A stretch of 40,678 nt of DNA from Nitrospirota bacterium. Its GTDB lineage: Bacteria; Nitrospirota; Thermodesulfovibrionia; Thermodesulfovibrionales; Magnetobacteriaceae. Both the position numbers and the translations under genes were made by a program. Below, one piece after another: positions 9,244 through 17,800 of this stretch (its first letter is position 1; every line of letters begins with the position of its first letter). Under the pieces are notes generated by a model. It ran no database searches. It was not told the origin of the DNA and saw nothing but the letters and a program-made list of their open reading frames with translations. The DNA is taken from assembly GCA_015233725.1 (NCBI GenBank), contig JADFXD010000019.1, positions 1-40,678 of the forward strand. The letters are read 5' to 3'.

Positions 9244-9257
9244 GGGAGGAATCAGCT

Positions 9258-9833
9258 ATGGTGGTTTTAAGGACATCGGTCATTGCATTTATTGTGTTTA
9301 CGGTTATGTTGGGGATTATCTATCCGCTGGCTATGACGGGTATTGCGCAGGTTGCCTTTCCGCACGAGGCAAATGGAAGCATTGTTATAAGGGATGGCAA
9401 GGCCGTTGGGTCTTCGCTGATAGGGCAGCCCTTTAGTGACCCTAAGTATTTTTGGTCAAGGCCATCGGCAACGACGCCCTTTCCCTACAATGCCGCATCG
9501 TCGTCGGGGTCGAACCTTGGACAAAACAACCCCGACCTCTCCAAAGCCATCGGTGAGAGGGTTTCGGCCCTCAGGGCGGTTGACCCCGGCAACGTTGAGC
9601 CTATCCCCTTTGACCTTATCACGTCCTCAGGGAGTGGACTTGACCCTCACATCAGTCCATCTGCTGCCCTGTATCAGGTAAAGCGGGTGGCAAGGAGCAG
9701 GGGGGTGCCCGAAAAGGACGTCTATGCGCTCCTCCAGTCTCATACAGAAGAGAGGCAGCTAGGACTCTTAGGAGAGGCAAGGGTCAACGTCCTTATGCTC
9801 AACCTGGCGCTAGATTCAAGAGTTCAGCGCTAA
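9258..9833 (+). CDS. kdpC: K+-transporting ATPase subunit C
   Basis: A 191-residue protein with one N-terminal membrane helix (about 7-30) and an extracytoplasmic domain. Diagnostic family segments are QPFSDPKYFWSRPSAT, YNAASSSGSNLGQNNPDL, SGSGLDPHISPSAA and a C-terminal EARVNVLMLNLAL. KdpC stabilises the assembled pump and raises its ATP affinity. GGGAGG precedes the start, and the gene follows kdpB by 14 bases. An inverted copy of the kdpA-kdpB repeat begins 23 bases after the stop, so kdpB and kdpC are bracketed by oppositely oriented copies. Confidence 0.96.
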   Translation: MVVLRTSVIAFIVFTVMLGIIYPLAMTGIAQVAFPHEANGSIVIRDGKAVGSSLIGQPFSDPKYFWSRPSATTPFPYNAASSSGSNLGQNNPDLSKAIGERVSALRAVDPGNVEPIPFDLITSSGSGLDPHISPSAALYQVKRVARSRGVPEKDVYALLQSHTEERQLGLLGEARVNVLMLNLALDSRVQR

Positions 9834-9855
9834 AGAAAGAAGAAAAGAAGAAGAA

Positions 9856-9918
9856 GGGGGGACGCCTGGCCGCCCCCCCTCAGACCCCCCTGCAAGGGGT
9901 CACGGACCCCTTGACCCC
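9856..9918 (-). repeat. Dispersed GC-rich element, inverted copy after kdpC
   Basis: The sequence GGGGGGACGCCTGGCCGCC ... CCCCTGCAAGGGGTC ... CCCCTTGACCCC is the reverse complement of the copy at 7078-7146 with small changes. It has the purine-rich AAGAAAAGAAGAAG flank that corresponds to the T-rich tail of that copy. The two copies form a long imperfect inverted repeat around kdpBC. Confidence 0.7.
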
Positions 9919-10026
9919 TTCTGTGTGGGCCGGTGGTTGAGTTGGGGGGTGGTTTGGTTTATGCGTCTTATGAAATGAGTGTCTTGCCACTTTTTTTTTT
10001 GATTGCAATAAATTTAGGAGGAAGTT

Positions 10027-10818
10027 ATGTCTTTAAGAGGCGTTCTGATTGTTTTGGTGTGTGTTCTTTATTCTTTAGGTATAGGTATAGCTGGCGCAGA
10101 GAGAGAAAACACTGGAGGTATACAGAAGGAGGGAGACCCTGATTTTGTGTTAGTAAGGGGTGGGTGTTATGACATGGGAGACACGTTTGGTGAGGGGGAC
10201 AGTGACGAGAGGCCTGTGCACAGGGTATGTGTGGATGATTTTTATATGGGCAGATATGAGGTGACGCAGGAGCAATGGGAAAAGGTGATGGGGAGCAATC
10301 CTTCGTTTTTTAAGAGGGGAGGGAGGTATCCGGTTGAGCAGGTGAGTTGGGACGATGTGCAGGTGTACATATTGAAGCTAAATCAGCAGGCTGGCAGGAA
10401 GTATCGTTTGCCCACTGAGGCGGAATGGGAGTACGCGTGCAGGGAAGGGGGAAAGAATGTGAGGTTTGGAACTGGTACAGACAGTATAAATTCCGGGATT
10501 GCTAATTATGATGCCTCCTTGGATGGGGAGATGTGGCGGGGACAGACAACGCCCGTTGGGAGTTTTCAGGCCAATAGTCTTGGATTATACGACATGTCTG
10601 GCAATATATGGGAGTGGGTGGAGGATGTGTATCGTCGCGATGCGTATAGACAGCATGTTCAACGCAATCCTGTATATACACCACAAGACATATATCGTGT
10701 CAAGCGTGGCGGTAGTTGGGACAGTTACGCCGTCCACTTACGGTGCTCCGACTACAGCGGCTATTGGGCCTACGGTCGCGGCAGAGATATAGGTTTTCGC
10801 CTTGTCAGAGACAGGTAA
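10027..10818 (+). CDS. Exported FGE-sulfatase-fold (SUMF1-like) protein without catalytic cysteines
   Basis: This 263-residue protein starts with a signal peptide (1-24) and then has one formylglycine-generating-enzyme fold. Landmarks are GGCYDMGDTFGEGDSDERPVH, the VCVDDFYMGRYEVTQEQWEKV block, YRLPTEAEWEYACREGG, GLYDMSGNIWEWVEDVY and the closing VKRGGSWDSYAV ... GFRLVRD. True formylglycine enzymes carry two active-site cysteines after the GGS motif; here that stretch reads GGSWDSYAVHLRCSDY and lacks the pair, so sulfatase activation is unlikely. Such proteins are common in the periplasm with binding or other roles. AGGAGG precedes the ATG. A second member is at 36044-36886. Confidence 0.85.
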   Translation: MSLRGVLIVLVCVLYSLGIGIAGAERENTGGIQKEGDPDFVLVRGGCYDMGDTFGEGDSDERPVHRVCVDDFYMGRYEVTQEQWEKVMGSNPSFFKRGGRYPVEQVSWDDVQVYILKLNQQAGRKYRLPTEAEWEYACREGGKNVRFGTGTDSINSGIANYDASLDGEMWRGQTTPVGSFQANSLGLYDMSGNIWEWVEDVYRRDAYRQHVQRNPVYTPQDIYRVKRGGSWDSYAVHLRCSDYSGYWAYGRGRDIGFRLVRDR

Positions 10819-10857
10819 GCTTTATGGGTGTATTCAGCGCTAAGAAAAGAAAAAGAG

Positions 10858-10887
10858 AGGGGGGGCCAGTCCCCTTGACCCCATAAT
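10858..10887 (-). repeat. Dispersed GC-rich element, half copy
   Basis: GGGGGCCAGTCCCCTTGACC followed by CCATAATT is the exact reverse complement of the start of the copy between kdpA and kdpB, including the AATTAT flank. It lies after the FGE-fold gene, preceded by a purine tract (AAGAAAAGAAAAAGAG). Confidence 0.6.
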
Positions 10888-10919
10888 TCTCAATCCTATT
10901 ACCCTTATTTCTTGGTCTC

Positions 10920-10948
10920 TTGAAAAACACTGTGACTATCTATATAAT
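10920..10948 (+). promoter_or_regulatory. Sigma70-type promoter abutting the glycosyltransferase start (leaderless)
   Basis: TTGAAA (10920-10925) and TATAAT (10943-10948) are separated by exactly 17 bases. The expected transcription start, six to seven bases past the -10 box, is about 10955, two bases before the ATG at 10957. No Shine-Dalgarno sequence is present. The message is therefore predicted to be leaderless or nearly so. Confidence 0.6.
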
Positions 10949-10956
10949 ATATAAAG

Positions 10957-13900
10957 ATGTTACAGCCTCTTGTTAGCGTAGTGATGCCGGCGTATAACCA
11001 CGAGCTTTTTATTGATGAGGCGGTGGAGAGTGTGTTGAGGCAGACGTATACCGAGCTGGAGTTGATAATCATAGACGATGGCTCAAGCGACAATACGCAG
11101 GGGCGTGTGCTGCAATACAGCGACCCGAGGATCAGATACGAGTATCAGCAAAACATGGGTTCTCACGGTGCGATAAACCGAGGCATTGGTATGGCTAAGG
11201 GGCAGTACATCAGCATAATAAACTCCGACGATGTCTATTGCTGTAACCGTCTTGAGACCCTGGTTGAGAAATCACTGCAAGACGACCTGGACTTTATAAT
11301 AACGGACATAGGTCTCATCGACGAACATTCGGAGCTAATCACTGACCCTGACCACTGGTGGAACCAATGGTACGGTGGGCTTAAGCGGCACTACAGGGCC
11401 ACAAGCTCACCACTGATGGCCCTGCTTGCGGGAAACTACACGATCAGCACCTCAAACTTCTTTTTTAAGAGCTCTCTTGTCGGTGATATAGGGCTTTTCA
11501 AGTCGCGCAAGTATACGCTCGATTATGAATTTGCCTACAGGGCCATACGGCACAACGAAAAGGCCTTTGCCTACTTGATAGACTCTCAGTTGATGCTCTA
11601 TAGGCTGCACGGCAACAACGCGATCCTCAAGAATCCACTTGTGGCCAACATAGAGACATTTTATTTTTTAAATACCGCCATAAAAGAGCAATTTGGCAGT
11701 GATATCCATACCCCAATTGAGCATATTAACAAGATAAGACGCTATATTGTCAGGGGCGTTAGACACAAGTTGCAAGGCGAGGTTGCAACCCTCCAGGCAG
11801 AGTCCCAATGGTGGAAGGCAGAGACCCATAAGTGGCACGCCGAGCACGTCAATTCACTAACTGAGACACAAATGTGGCAGGCTGAGGCGCATAGATGGCA
11901 GATTGAGATGCAAAAGTGGCAGACAGGGGCATTGCAGTGGCAGGCTCAGAGTCAATTATTGTATAAAGAGGCTGAAAGAAAGCAGGTGGAGTTTCAGGTC
12001 AAGGCTACCGAGTTCTTTGATAGACTACAGGCCGCTAAGACGGCCTACGAGGAGCTGAAACTCTGGAGCCACGATATGATGCGCTATGCCACTGACCTGT
12101 TTAACGAGCGTTTCATATACCAGGACTCCATTAGTTACAGGGTGGGCAGGGCACTAACGCTGCCGCTGCGCAATATAATGAGCGGTTACAGAGGCAGCAT
12201 AATAACGGTTGATAGCGTAAAACGCTTACGATGGCATATCAAACGCCTTATGGACAGCGTCGATATCGTGTCGTTTGATATCTTTGACACGCTCCTGGAA
12301 CGTATCATAGAGCCACCAGACAAGGTCAAAGAGATCGTCAGTCGCTTTGTCTGCCGGGATATAAAAAAATTAAGAGGGATAGAGCTATCGCCTGTGGATT
12401 TCTTAAACCTCAGACACAGGATCGAGACACAGCTCAGACACGGGTCATTGTCTGAGGGCAGGGACTACGAGTGCTCCTACAGCAGCATAGCAAGAGGCAT
12501 GGTAGAGGAGTTAGCAGGTGGGCAAGATGAGGAGTTGTTTGATACGATTATACAGAACGAAATTGAGGTTGAAAAGAAGGTCCTGTACGTAAAAGATGGC
12601 ATAATCGACATTCTTAAAATCCTCAAAGATAGAGGAAAACGGATAATTGCCATATCCGACATGTATCTGGATAGACAATACATAGAGGCTATATTTAAAG
12701 ACAAGGAAATCATGCAATACTTTGACAACGTATACGTCTCATCGGAGGGCAGGGTTGGAAAGCATTCTGGCCGGCTATTTAAGCAGGTGTTATTTGCTCA
12801 AAAGACCTTCCCTGAGAGGGTCTTGCATGTTGGGGATAACGACCATTCGGACTTTAAGATGCCGGCAAGTCTGGGGATAAACACAATCCGCCTCTTTGAC
12901 ATAGATTACCATAAGCGGAAATATGCCCTGTTGACCTATCATCGTCTTGCCGTAGAGACCCCATATTGGCGTGGCAGACACCTGCTGCAGATGATACGTC
13001 CAGGGGAGGCGGTGAAAGACTTCTTTTATCAGTACGGGTTTTCTTTTCTTGGGCCTGTCTATGCGACCTTCATCTATGGGGTGGTAGATGCCATTAAGAA
13101 ATATAAGATCAAAAAGGTCTTTTTTCTTGCCCGAGAGGGAGAGCTATTCTATGACCTGTTTAAGATAGCCGCCCCTGAATTCTTAACCCCCGACCCAGCC
13201 GATGTAAGGAGCGATTTTGATAATACACCACCGTTAGAGTACGTGTACCTGACGCGAAAATCCACGGCCCTGGCCGCTGCCTATAGAGGGCTTAACTTTG
13301 AAAAGGCGGTATTGCCCTTTTTTAATCCCAAGCAGGAGGGGCTCTATTCGTTGTTTAACGTCTATGGGCTGCCCATTGAGGAGTTCTTCGCAATTGCCCG
13401 CAGGCACGGCTTTACCGACCTACGGCAACCAATCAATGCCTGGCAGGACAATCGCTTTATCCAACTACTACAAGATGAAGAGTTCCAGCGTCGCGTGATC
13501 AAGTATGCGCGCCGCAACAGGAGGCTTCTATGGAGGTACTTGCGCCAAATTGGCTTCTTTAACGGCGAATCTGTTGCCTTTGTCGATATCGGTTGGAATG
13601 CCACCATACAGAAATTCATCCAGGACGCATTCAGTAAGCGTAAGGATTATCCTCACGTCTATGGCATCTACTTAGGGTTCTGTGATGGCATTAAGCACGT
13701 CTTCGATCACGAAAAAAATACTATCCTGGGTATCCTCTACGATCAACGCAACAACAATCCCGCAGAGCATATCTTTAGCCGCTTTGAGGAGTTGTTTGAG
13801 GAAGGCGCCAGGGCACTGCATCCAACCACCGTTGGCTACTACGAAGACCCAGATAGCAAGGTCGTAAACCCCATCTTTAAGCAGGAGTCCTCCACCGACA

Positions 13901-14295
13901 GGGCAGAAGAAGTCCTGTTTAACCAAAAGATACAAGACATCAAGACCGGCGCCATAGATTTCACCAGGCAGTTTGTCGATGTAGCCTCACTCACAGGCTA
14001 TAGCCTTGAGGATATAAAGCCCTTTATCCTGACCATGGCTGAAAGGGCGGTGGCGTTTCCCAACAGAGAGGAACTCTCCCACCTGATGGACCTCAAACAC
14101 TCCGAGGACTTCGGTTATCAAAACACCATGACCCTAAAGACCGATGAGATAGAGAGTAAGAGTATCCTGTTTAGACCCTCCGAGTTGAAGAAAAAGATAC
14201 GATGGTCAAACTGGAAGTACGGTACGATTAAGTCCCTGGGACTGCCAGGGGGCAATTTCATATTCAGGCTTTTTGATGCCTTAAGGAGGTTTTAG
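10957..14295 (+). CDS. Giant bifunctional glycosyltransferase family 2 / HAD-type (COG5610-like) protein
   Basis: The protein has 1112 residues. Residues 1-230 are a GT-A glycosyltransferase of family 2: VSVVMPAYNHELFIDEAVES, IIIDDGSSDNTQ, and the metal-binding NSDD around 89-92. Residues about 275-345 are helical with Trp at 286, 293, 307, 314, 321 and 328, an exact seven-residue spacing with only position 300 missing. Residues about 435-650 are a HAD domain: DIFDT (Asp441, Asp444), SDMYLD (567-572) and HVGDNDHSD (624-632). The remaining ~450 residues resemble the C-terminal part of HAD proteins often encoded in polysaccharide clusters. It is probably cytoplasmic and involved in surface glycan assembly. 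The start is supported by the promoter next to it. Confidence 0.85.
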   Translation: MLQPLVSVVMPAYNHELFIDEAVESVLRQTYTELELIIIDDGSSDNTQGRVLQYSDPRIRYEYQQNMGSHGAINRGIGMAKGQYISIINSDDVYCCNRLETLVEKSLQDDLDFIITDIGLIDEHSELITDPDHWWNQWYGGLKRHYRATSSPLMALLAGNYTISTSNFFFKSSLVGDIGLFKSRKYTLDYEFAYRAIRHNEKAFAYLIDSQLMLYRLHGNNAILKNPLVANIETFYFLNTAIKEQFGSDIHTPIEHINKIRRYIVRGVRHKLQGEVATLQAESQWWKAETHKWHAEHVNSLTETQMWQAEAHRWQIEMQKWQTGALQWQAQSQLLYKEAERKQVEFQVKATEFFDRLQAAKTAYEELKLWSHDMMRYATDLFNERFIYQDSISYRVGRALTLPLRNIMSGYRGSIITVDSVKRLRWHIKRLMDSVDIVSFDIFDTLLERIIEPPDKVKEIVSRFVCRDIKKLRGIELSPVDFLNLRHRIETQLRHGSLSEGRDYECSYSSIARGMVEELAGGQDEELFDTIIQNEIEVEKKVLYVKDGIIDILKILKDRGKRIIAISDMYLDRQYIEAIFKDKEIMQYFDNVYVSSEGRVGKHSGRLFKQVLFAQKTFPERVLHVGDNDHSDFKMPASLGINTIRLFDIDYHKRKYALLTYHRLAVETPYWRGRHLLQMIRPGEAVKDFFYQYGFSFLGPVYATFIYGVVDAIKKYKIKKVFFLAREGELFYDLFKIAAPEFLTPDPADVRSDFDNTPPLEYVYLTRKSTALAAAYRGLNFEKAVLPFFNPKQEGLYSLFNVYGLPIEEFFAIARRHGFTDLRQPINAWQDNRFIQLLQDEEFQRRVIKYARRNRRLLWRYLRQIGFFNGESVAFVDIGWNATIQKFIQDAFSKRKDYPHVYGIYLGFCDGIKHVFDHEKNTILGILYDQRNNNPAEHIFSRFEELFEEGARALHPTTVGYYEDPDSKVVNPIFKQESSTDRAEEVLFNQKIQDIKTGAIDFTRQFVDVASLTGYSLEDIKPFILTMAERAVAFPNREELSHLMDLKHSEDFGYQNTMTLKTDEIESKSILFRPSELKKKIRWSNWKYGTIKSLGLPGGNFIFRLFDALRRF

Positions 14296-14324
14296 GGGTC
14301 TCAGCGACCCTCAGCGTAAAAAAA

Positions 14325-14588
14325 ATGAACAAGTCATATTACAAGCAAGACTATGACCTCAACAGATGCTCGGTCAACGGGTTGATGACAATAACGATCC
14401 TGCATCGGTTCCTGTCGTTATTCAGGGGCAGCTTTGCGGGCAACGCACCTAATATCGTCCACGTCCTTACAGTTTACGTTATGCACAGGTTTTTCTATCT
14501 CTTTCATTACTCGTATATGATAAGGGATGTCTTGAGAAAGATCAGGAACAAGCTACGTCTTCTCTACGTCTTGAGAATAAAACGCTAA
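14325..14588 (+). CDS. Small basic hypothetical protein
   Basis: An 87-residue frame begins 29 bases after the glycosyltransferase stop and is rich in aromatic and basic residues. It has a hydrophobic central stretch (VHVLTVYVMHRFFYLFHYSY) and a Lys/Arg-rich end (RKIRNKLRLLYVLRIKR). I recognise no domain, and no good ribosome site precedes the ATG. It may be a small membrane-associated partner of the glycosyltransferase or a remnant of a longer gene. Confidence 0.4.
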   Translation: MNKSYYKQDYDLNRCSVNGLMTITILHRFLSLFRGSFAGNAPNIVHVLTVYVMHRFFYLFHYSYMIRDVLRKIRNKLRLLYVLRIKR

Positions 14589-14635
14589 GGCTATTGATTT
14601 TGCATACATGATTATGCGACAATAGTCTTGATTAA

Positions 14636-14708
14636 GGGCGGTTAGCTCAGCTGGGAGAGCATCACGTTCGCAACGTGGGGGTCGGGGGTTCGAATCCCCT
14701 ACCGTCCA
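14636..14708 (+). tRNA. tRNA-Ala (anticodon CGC)
   Basis: The full cloverleaf folds. The acceptor GGGCGGT/ACCGTCC has the G3-U70 wobble that is the alanine identity element. The D arm is GCTC/GAGC, the anticodon stem TCACG/CGTGG has loop TTCGCAA (anticodon CGC at 14669-14671), and the T arm carries GTTCGAAT. The discriminator is A at 14708 and CCA is not encoded. It reads GCG codons. Confidence 0.96.
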
Positions 14709-14748
14709 GTAATATCCCCTTCAGCAAAAAAGAAGAATAATAAAAAGA

Positions 14749-14880
14749 AGGATGGCGCCGCCGCTTCTTTTTCGCTCCAGGACGCTCCACCCACTCCTCA
14801 GACCTCCCCTGCATGGGGGCCACCCACTTGACCCCTTTTTACCGCTCCAGGACGCTCCTGGCCCATCAGCCCCCCTTTCT
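14749..14880 (-). repeat. Composite dispersed element with palindrome CCAGGACGCTCCTGG
   Basis: This region combines the GC-rich element (CCTCAGACCTCCCCTGCATG ... CTTGACCCC) with CGCTCCAGGACGCTCC near 14776 and a complete CCAGGA-CGC-TCCTGG palindrome at 14847-14861, preceded by TTTTTACCGCT. It fills the gap between the tRNA and the end of the NHL protein gene. Confidence 0.6.
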
Positions 14881-14884
14881 TACG

Positions 14885-17800
14885 TTATTGAATCTGCCAG
14901 TTGCCAGGTATACCCTTGGCCAGATAGTTGCCGCTGCTTATCGTAAGTCCATTCATCAACCATGCGGCGACGTCTCCGGTGGTGGTGTTCTGCCAAACGA
15001 TATCGCTCTTGTGATCGCCGTCGAGGTCACCTATGGCTACTATCTGCCAGTTGGCCGGTATGCCTCTAGCCAGATAGTTGCCGCTATATATCGTAAGCCC
15101 GTTCATCAGCCAGGCTGCGACGTCTCCGGTGGTGGTATCTTGCCAGACGATATCGCTCTTGCCGTCGCCGTCGAGGTCGCCGATAGCTAACATCTGCCAG
15201 TTGCTCGGTATGCCTCTAGCCAGATAGTTGCCGCTGGAGATTGTAAACCCATTCATCAACCAGGCGGCGACGTCTCCGGTGGTAGTATCTTGCCAGACGA
15301 TATCGCTCTTGTGATCGCCGTTGAGGTCGCCGATGGCTAACATCTGCCAGTTGCTTGGGATGCCTTTAGCCAGGTAGTTACCACTGCTTATCGTAAGACC
15401 GTTCATCAACCAGGCAGCGACGTCGCCGGTAGTGGTATCTTGCCAGACGATATCGCTCTTGCCGTCACCGTTGAGGTCGCCGATCGCTAATATCTGCCAG
15501 TTGCTTGGGATGCCTTTAGCCAGATAGTTGCCGCTGCTTATCGTAAGACCGTTCATAAGCCAGGCGGCGACGTCGCCAGTGGTGGTATCTTGCCAGACGA
15601 TATCGCTCTTGTGATCGCCGTCGAGGTCGCCGATAGCTATTACCTTCCAGTTGGCCGGTATGCCCTTAGAGAGATAGTTGCCGCCGGATATCTTAAGTCC
15701 GTCCATCAACCAGGCAGCGACGTCTCCGGTGGTGGTATCCTGCCAGAGGATATCGCTCTTGCCGTCGCCGTTGAGGTCGCCTGTCAGCGCCTTGATCGCA
15801 GCGGGTCTTATCTTTGTGGTCTTTGTCAGCTTCTGGATGCGGTTGGCGCCTGCCTCGGCCACAAATACGTTGCCAGAGGAATCTATTGCCACGCCACTTG
15901 GGCGGTCAAACAGATTATCGTTTGAGCCTCCTGCTCCGTTCCAGGACGATATGAACTGACCATCCCCGCCAAACTGCTGTACCGTGTTGTTTTGCGCATC
16001 CGTTACATAGACGTTGCCTGCGTTATCCACCGCTATCGAACTGGGATGGCTAAACATCCCGCTGACGCTGCCGTTGCCGCCCCAGTAGGAGACAACGTTG
16101 CCGTTTGGGTCATAGCCAACGATCTGGTCGCTGTAGGTATCGGTTACGTATACGCTTGAATTAGAGCCACCTATCGTTATCGCGTTGGGGGAGAAGGAGT
16201 TATCCGCCTGCTTTAGCGCCTTGAGGCTCAACACCCTTGGAGCCCTTGACGACTTACCCACGCCGGAGGCGCTCCAGTTGCTGATGAAATTACCGCTTGA
16301 GTCAAACTTCTGGATGCGGTGATTGCCGGTGTCTGCGACGTATATGTTGCCGGTGCTGTCTACGGCAACACCCTCGGGAGAGCTAAACATGCCTTGTTGG
16401 CTGCCGTTGCCGCCAAAGGAATTTATGACGTTGCCGCCTGTGTCAAATATCTGTATGCGATTGTTGTTGGTATCGGATATGTATACATAGTTAGCGGCAT
16501 CCATGCCTGAGCTGTTGGCGCTGGATGTACCACCTCCCCATGAACCTGTAGCGATGCCACCGGGCATGTCAAACTGACCGAGAGAGCTACCCTGTTGGCC
16601 CCATCCGCCTTGATAGTTGCCGTTGCCGTCAAAGAACTGTACGCGATCATTGAAGGTGTCCAGGACGAAGAGGCTATCCTGTCCACCGTTGACAGACGTT
16701 GACCCTTCTTTGCCGCTCCAGGACACTCCTGGCGTGGACTTCGGTGTCTTGCCCATTGCCATCTTGCCGACCGACTTGAACTGCCCAACTCCGCTGCCGG
16801 CGCCTCCAAACTGCGTTGTTGAGGTGTATTGCTGCGGCTTGCCGTTGAAGGTTGCCGTGACCGCCCTGTCGGCGGAGATGGTTATCGTACACTGGTTGCC
16901 CGATGAGGAGTCGCAGCCAGACCAGCCAGCAAATATCGACGTGGTTGCCATTGCAGCAGCCGTGAGCGTTACCGTTGTGCCGGTCTTGTAGCTCTCCGTG
17001 CCAACTGCACCGCTCCAGAGGAGGGCACCATCCGGTGATGTCACAACACCCGTGCCGGCGCCCGTCTTTGTCACGGTGAGCAGATACGTCACAACCGGGG
17101 CCACGTTAAACGTGGCGCTTACCGTCCTGTTTGCGTTTATTGTCACGGTACATCGGTTGCCCATCACCAGGTCGCAACCGTTCCAGCCCGCAAGAGTTGA
17201 GGCGGAATCGGCGGTGGCCGTCAGTGTCACAACCGTACCAGAGTTGTATATGCCCGTTGCGGTGTTGCCGCTCCAGGTGATGGTACCGGTGTTGGAGGCG
17301 ATTATGCCGCTGCCCGCACCTGATTTCGTTGCGTTGAGGGTGTACTGCGTTATCTGGTTTGCCGTAAATGCGGCCGTGACGTGTCTTGTTGCCGACATCG
17401 TTACCGTGCAGGTTGCGCTCGTCCCAGTGCAGTCCCCGCTCCAGCCGGTGAAGGTCGAGCCGGAGTTGCCGGAGTTGGCTGTTGCCGTGAGTGTCACAGT
17501 CGTGCCGGAGTTGTAGGTCCCCATGCCGATGCTGCCGTCCCACTGGAGCGTTCCGGGGGATGATGTGACCACTCCCGTGCCCGTGCCGGTTGTCGCGACG
17601 TTGAGGGTGTATTGTGGGGTTGGTGTCGGGGTTGGAGTGGGGGTCGGAGTTGGCGTAGCAGAGCCAGGGGCAAACTTCTGGATACGGTCGTTATCAGTAT
17701 CAGCCACATAGACATTGCCTGAGCTGTCTACCGATACTCCAAAGACATACTGAAACTGCCCGTTACCGCTGCCTTGACTTCCCCACTGTGTTATATACTT

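Noticed and set aside
14636-14708. tRNA-Ala as attachment site of an integrated island
   Set aside because: No integrase gene and no repeat of the tRNA 3' end was seen elsewhere in the window.
14999-15760. Possible CRISPR-like array of 150-bp spaced repeats
   Set aside because: The repeats are coding VCBS modules in frame, with near-identical 'spacers'; no cas genes are present.
16423-17711. Several open frames on both strands over the NHL protein gene
   Set aside because: They are shadows of a repetitive GC-rich coding sequence.
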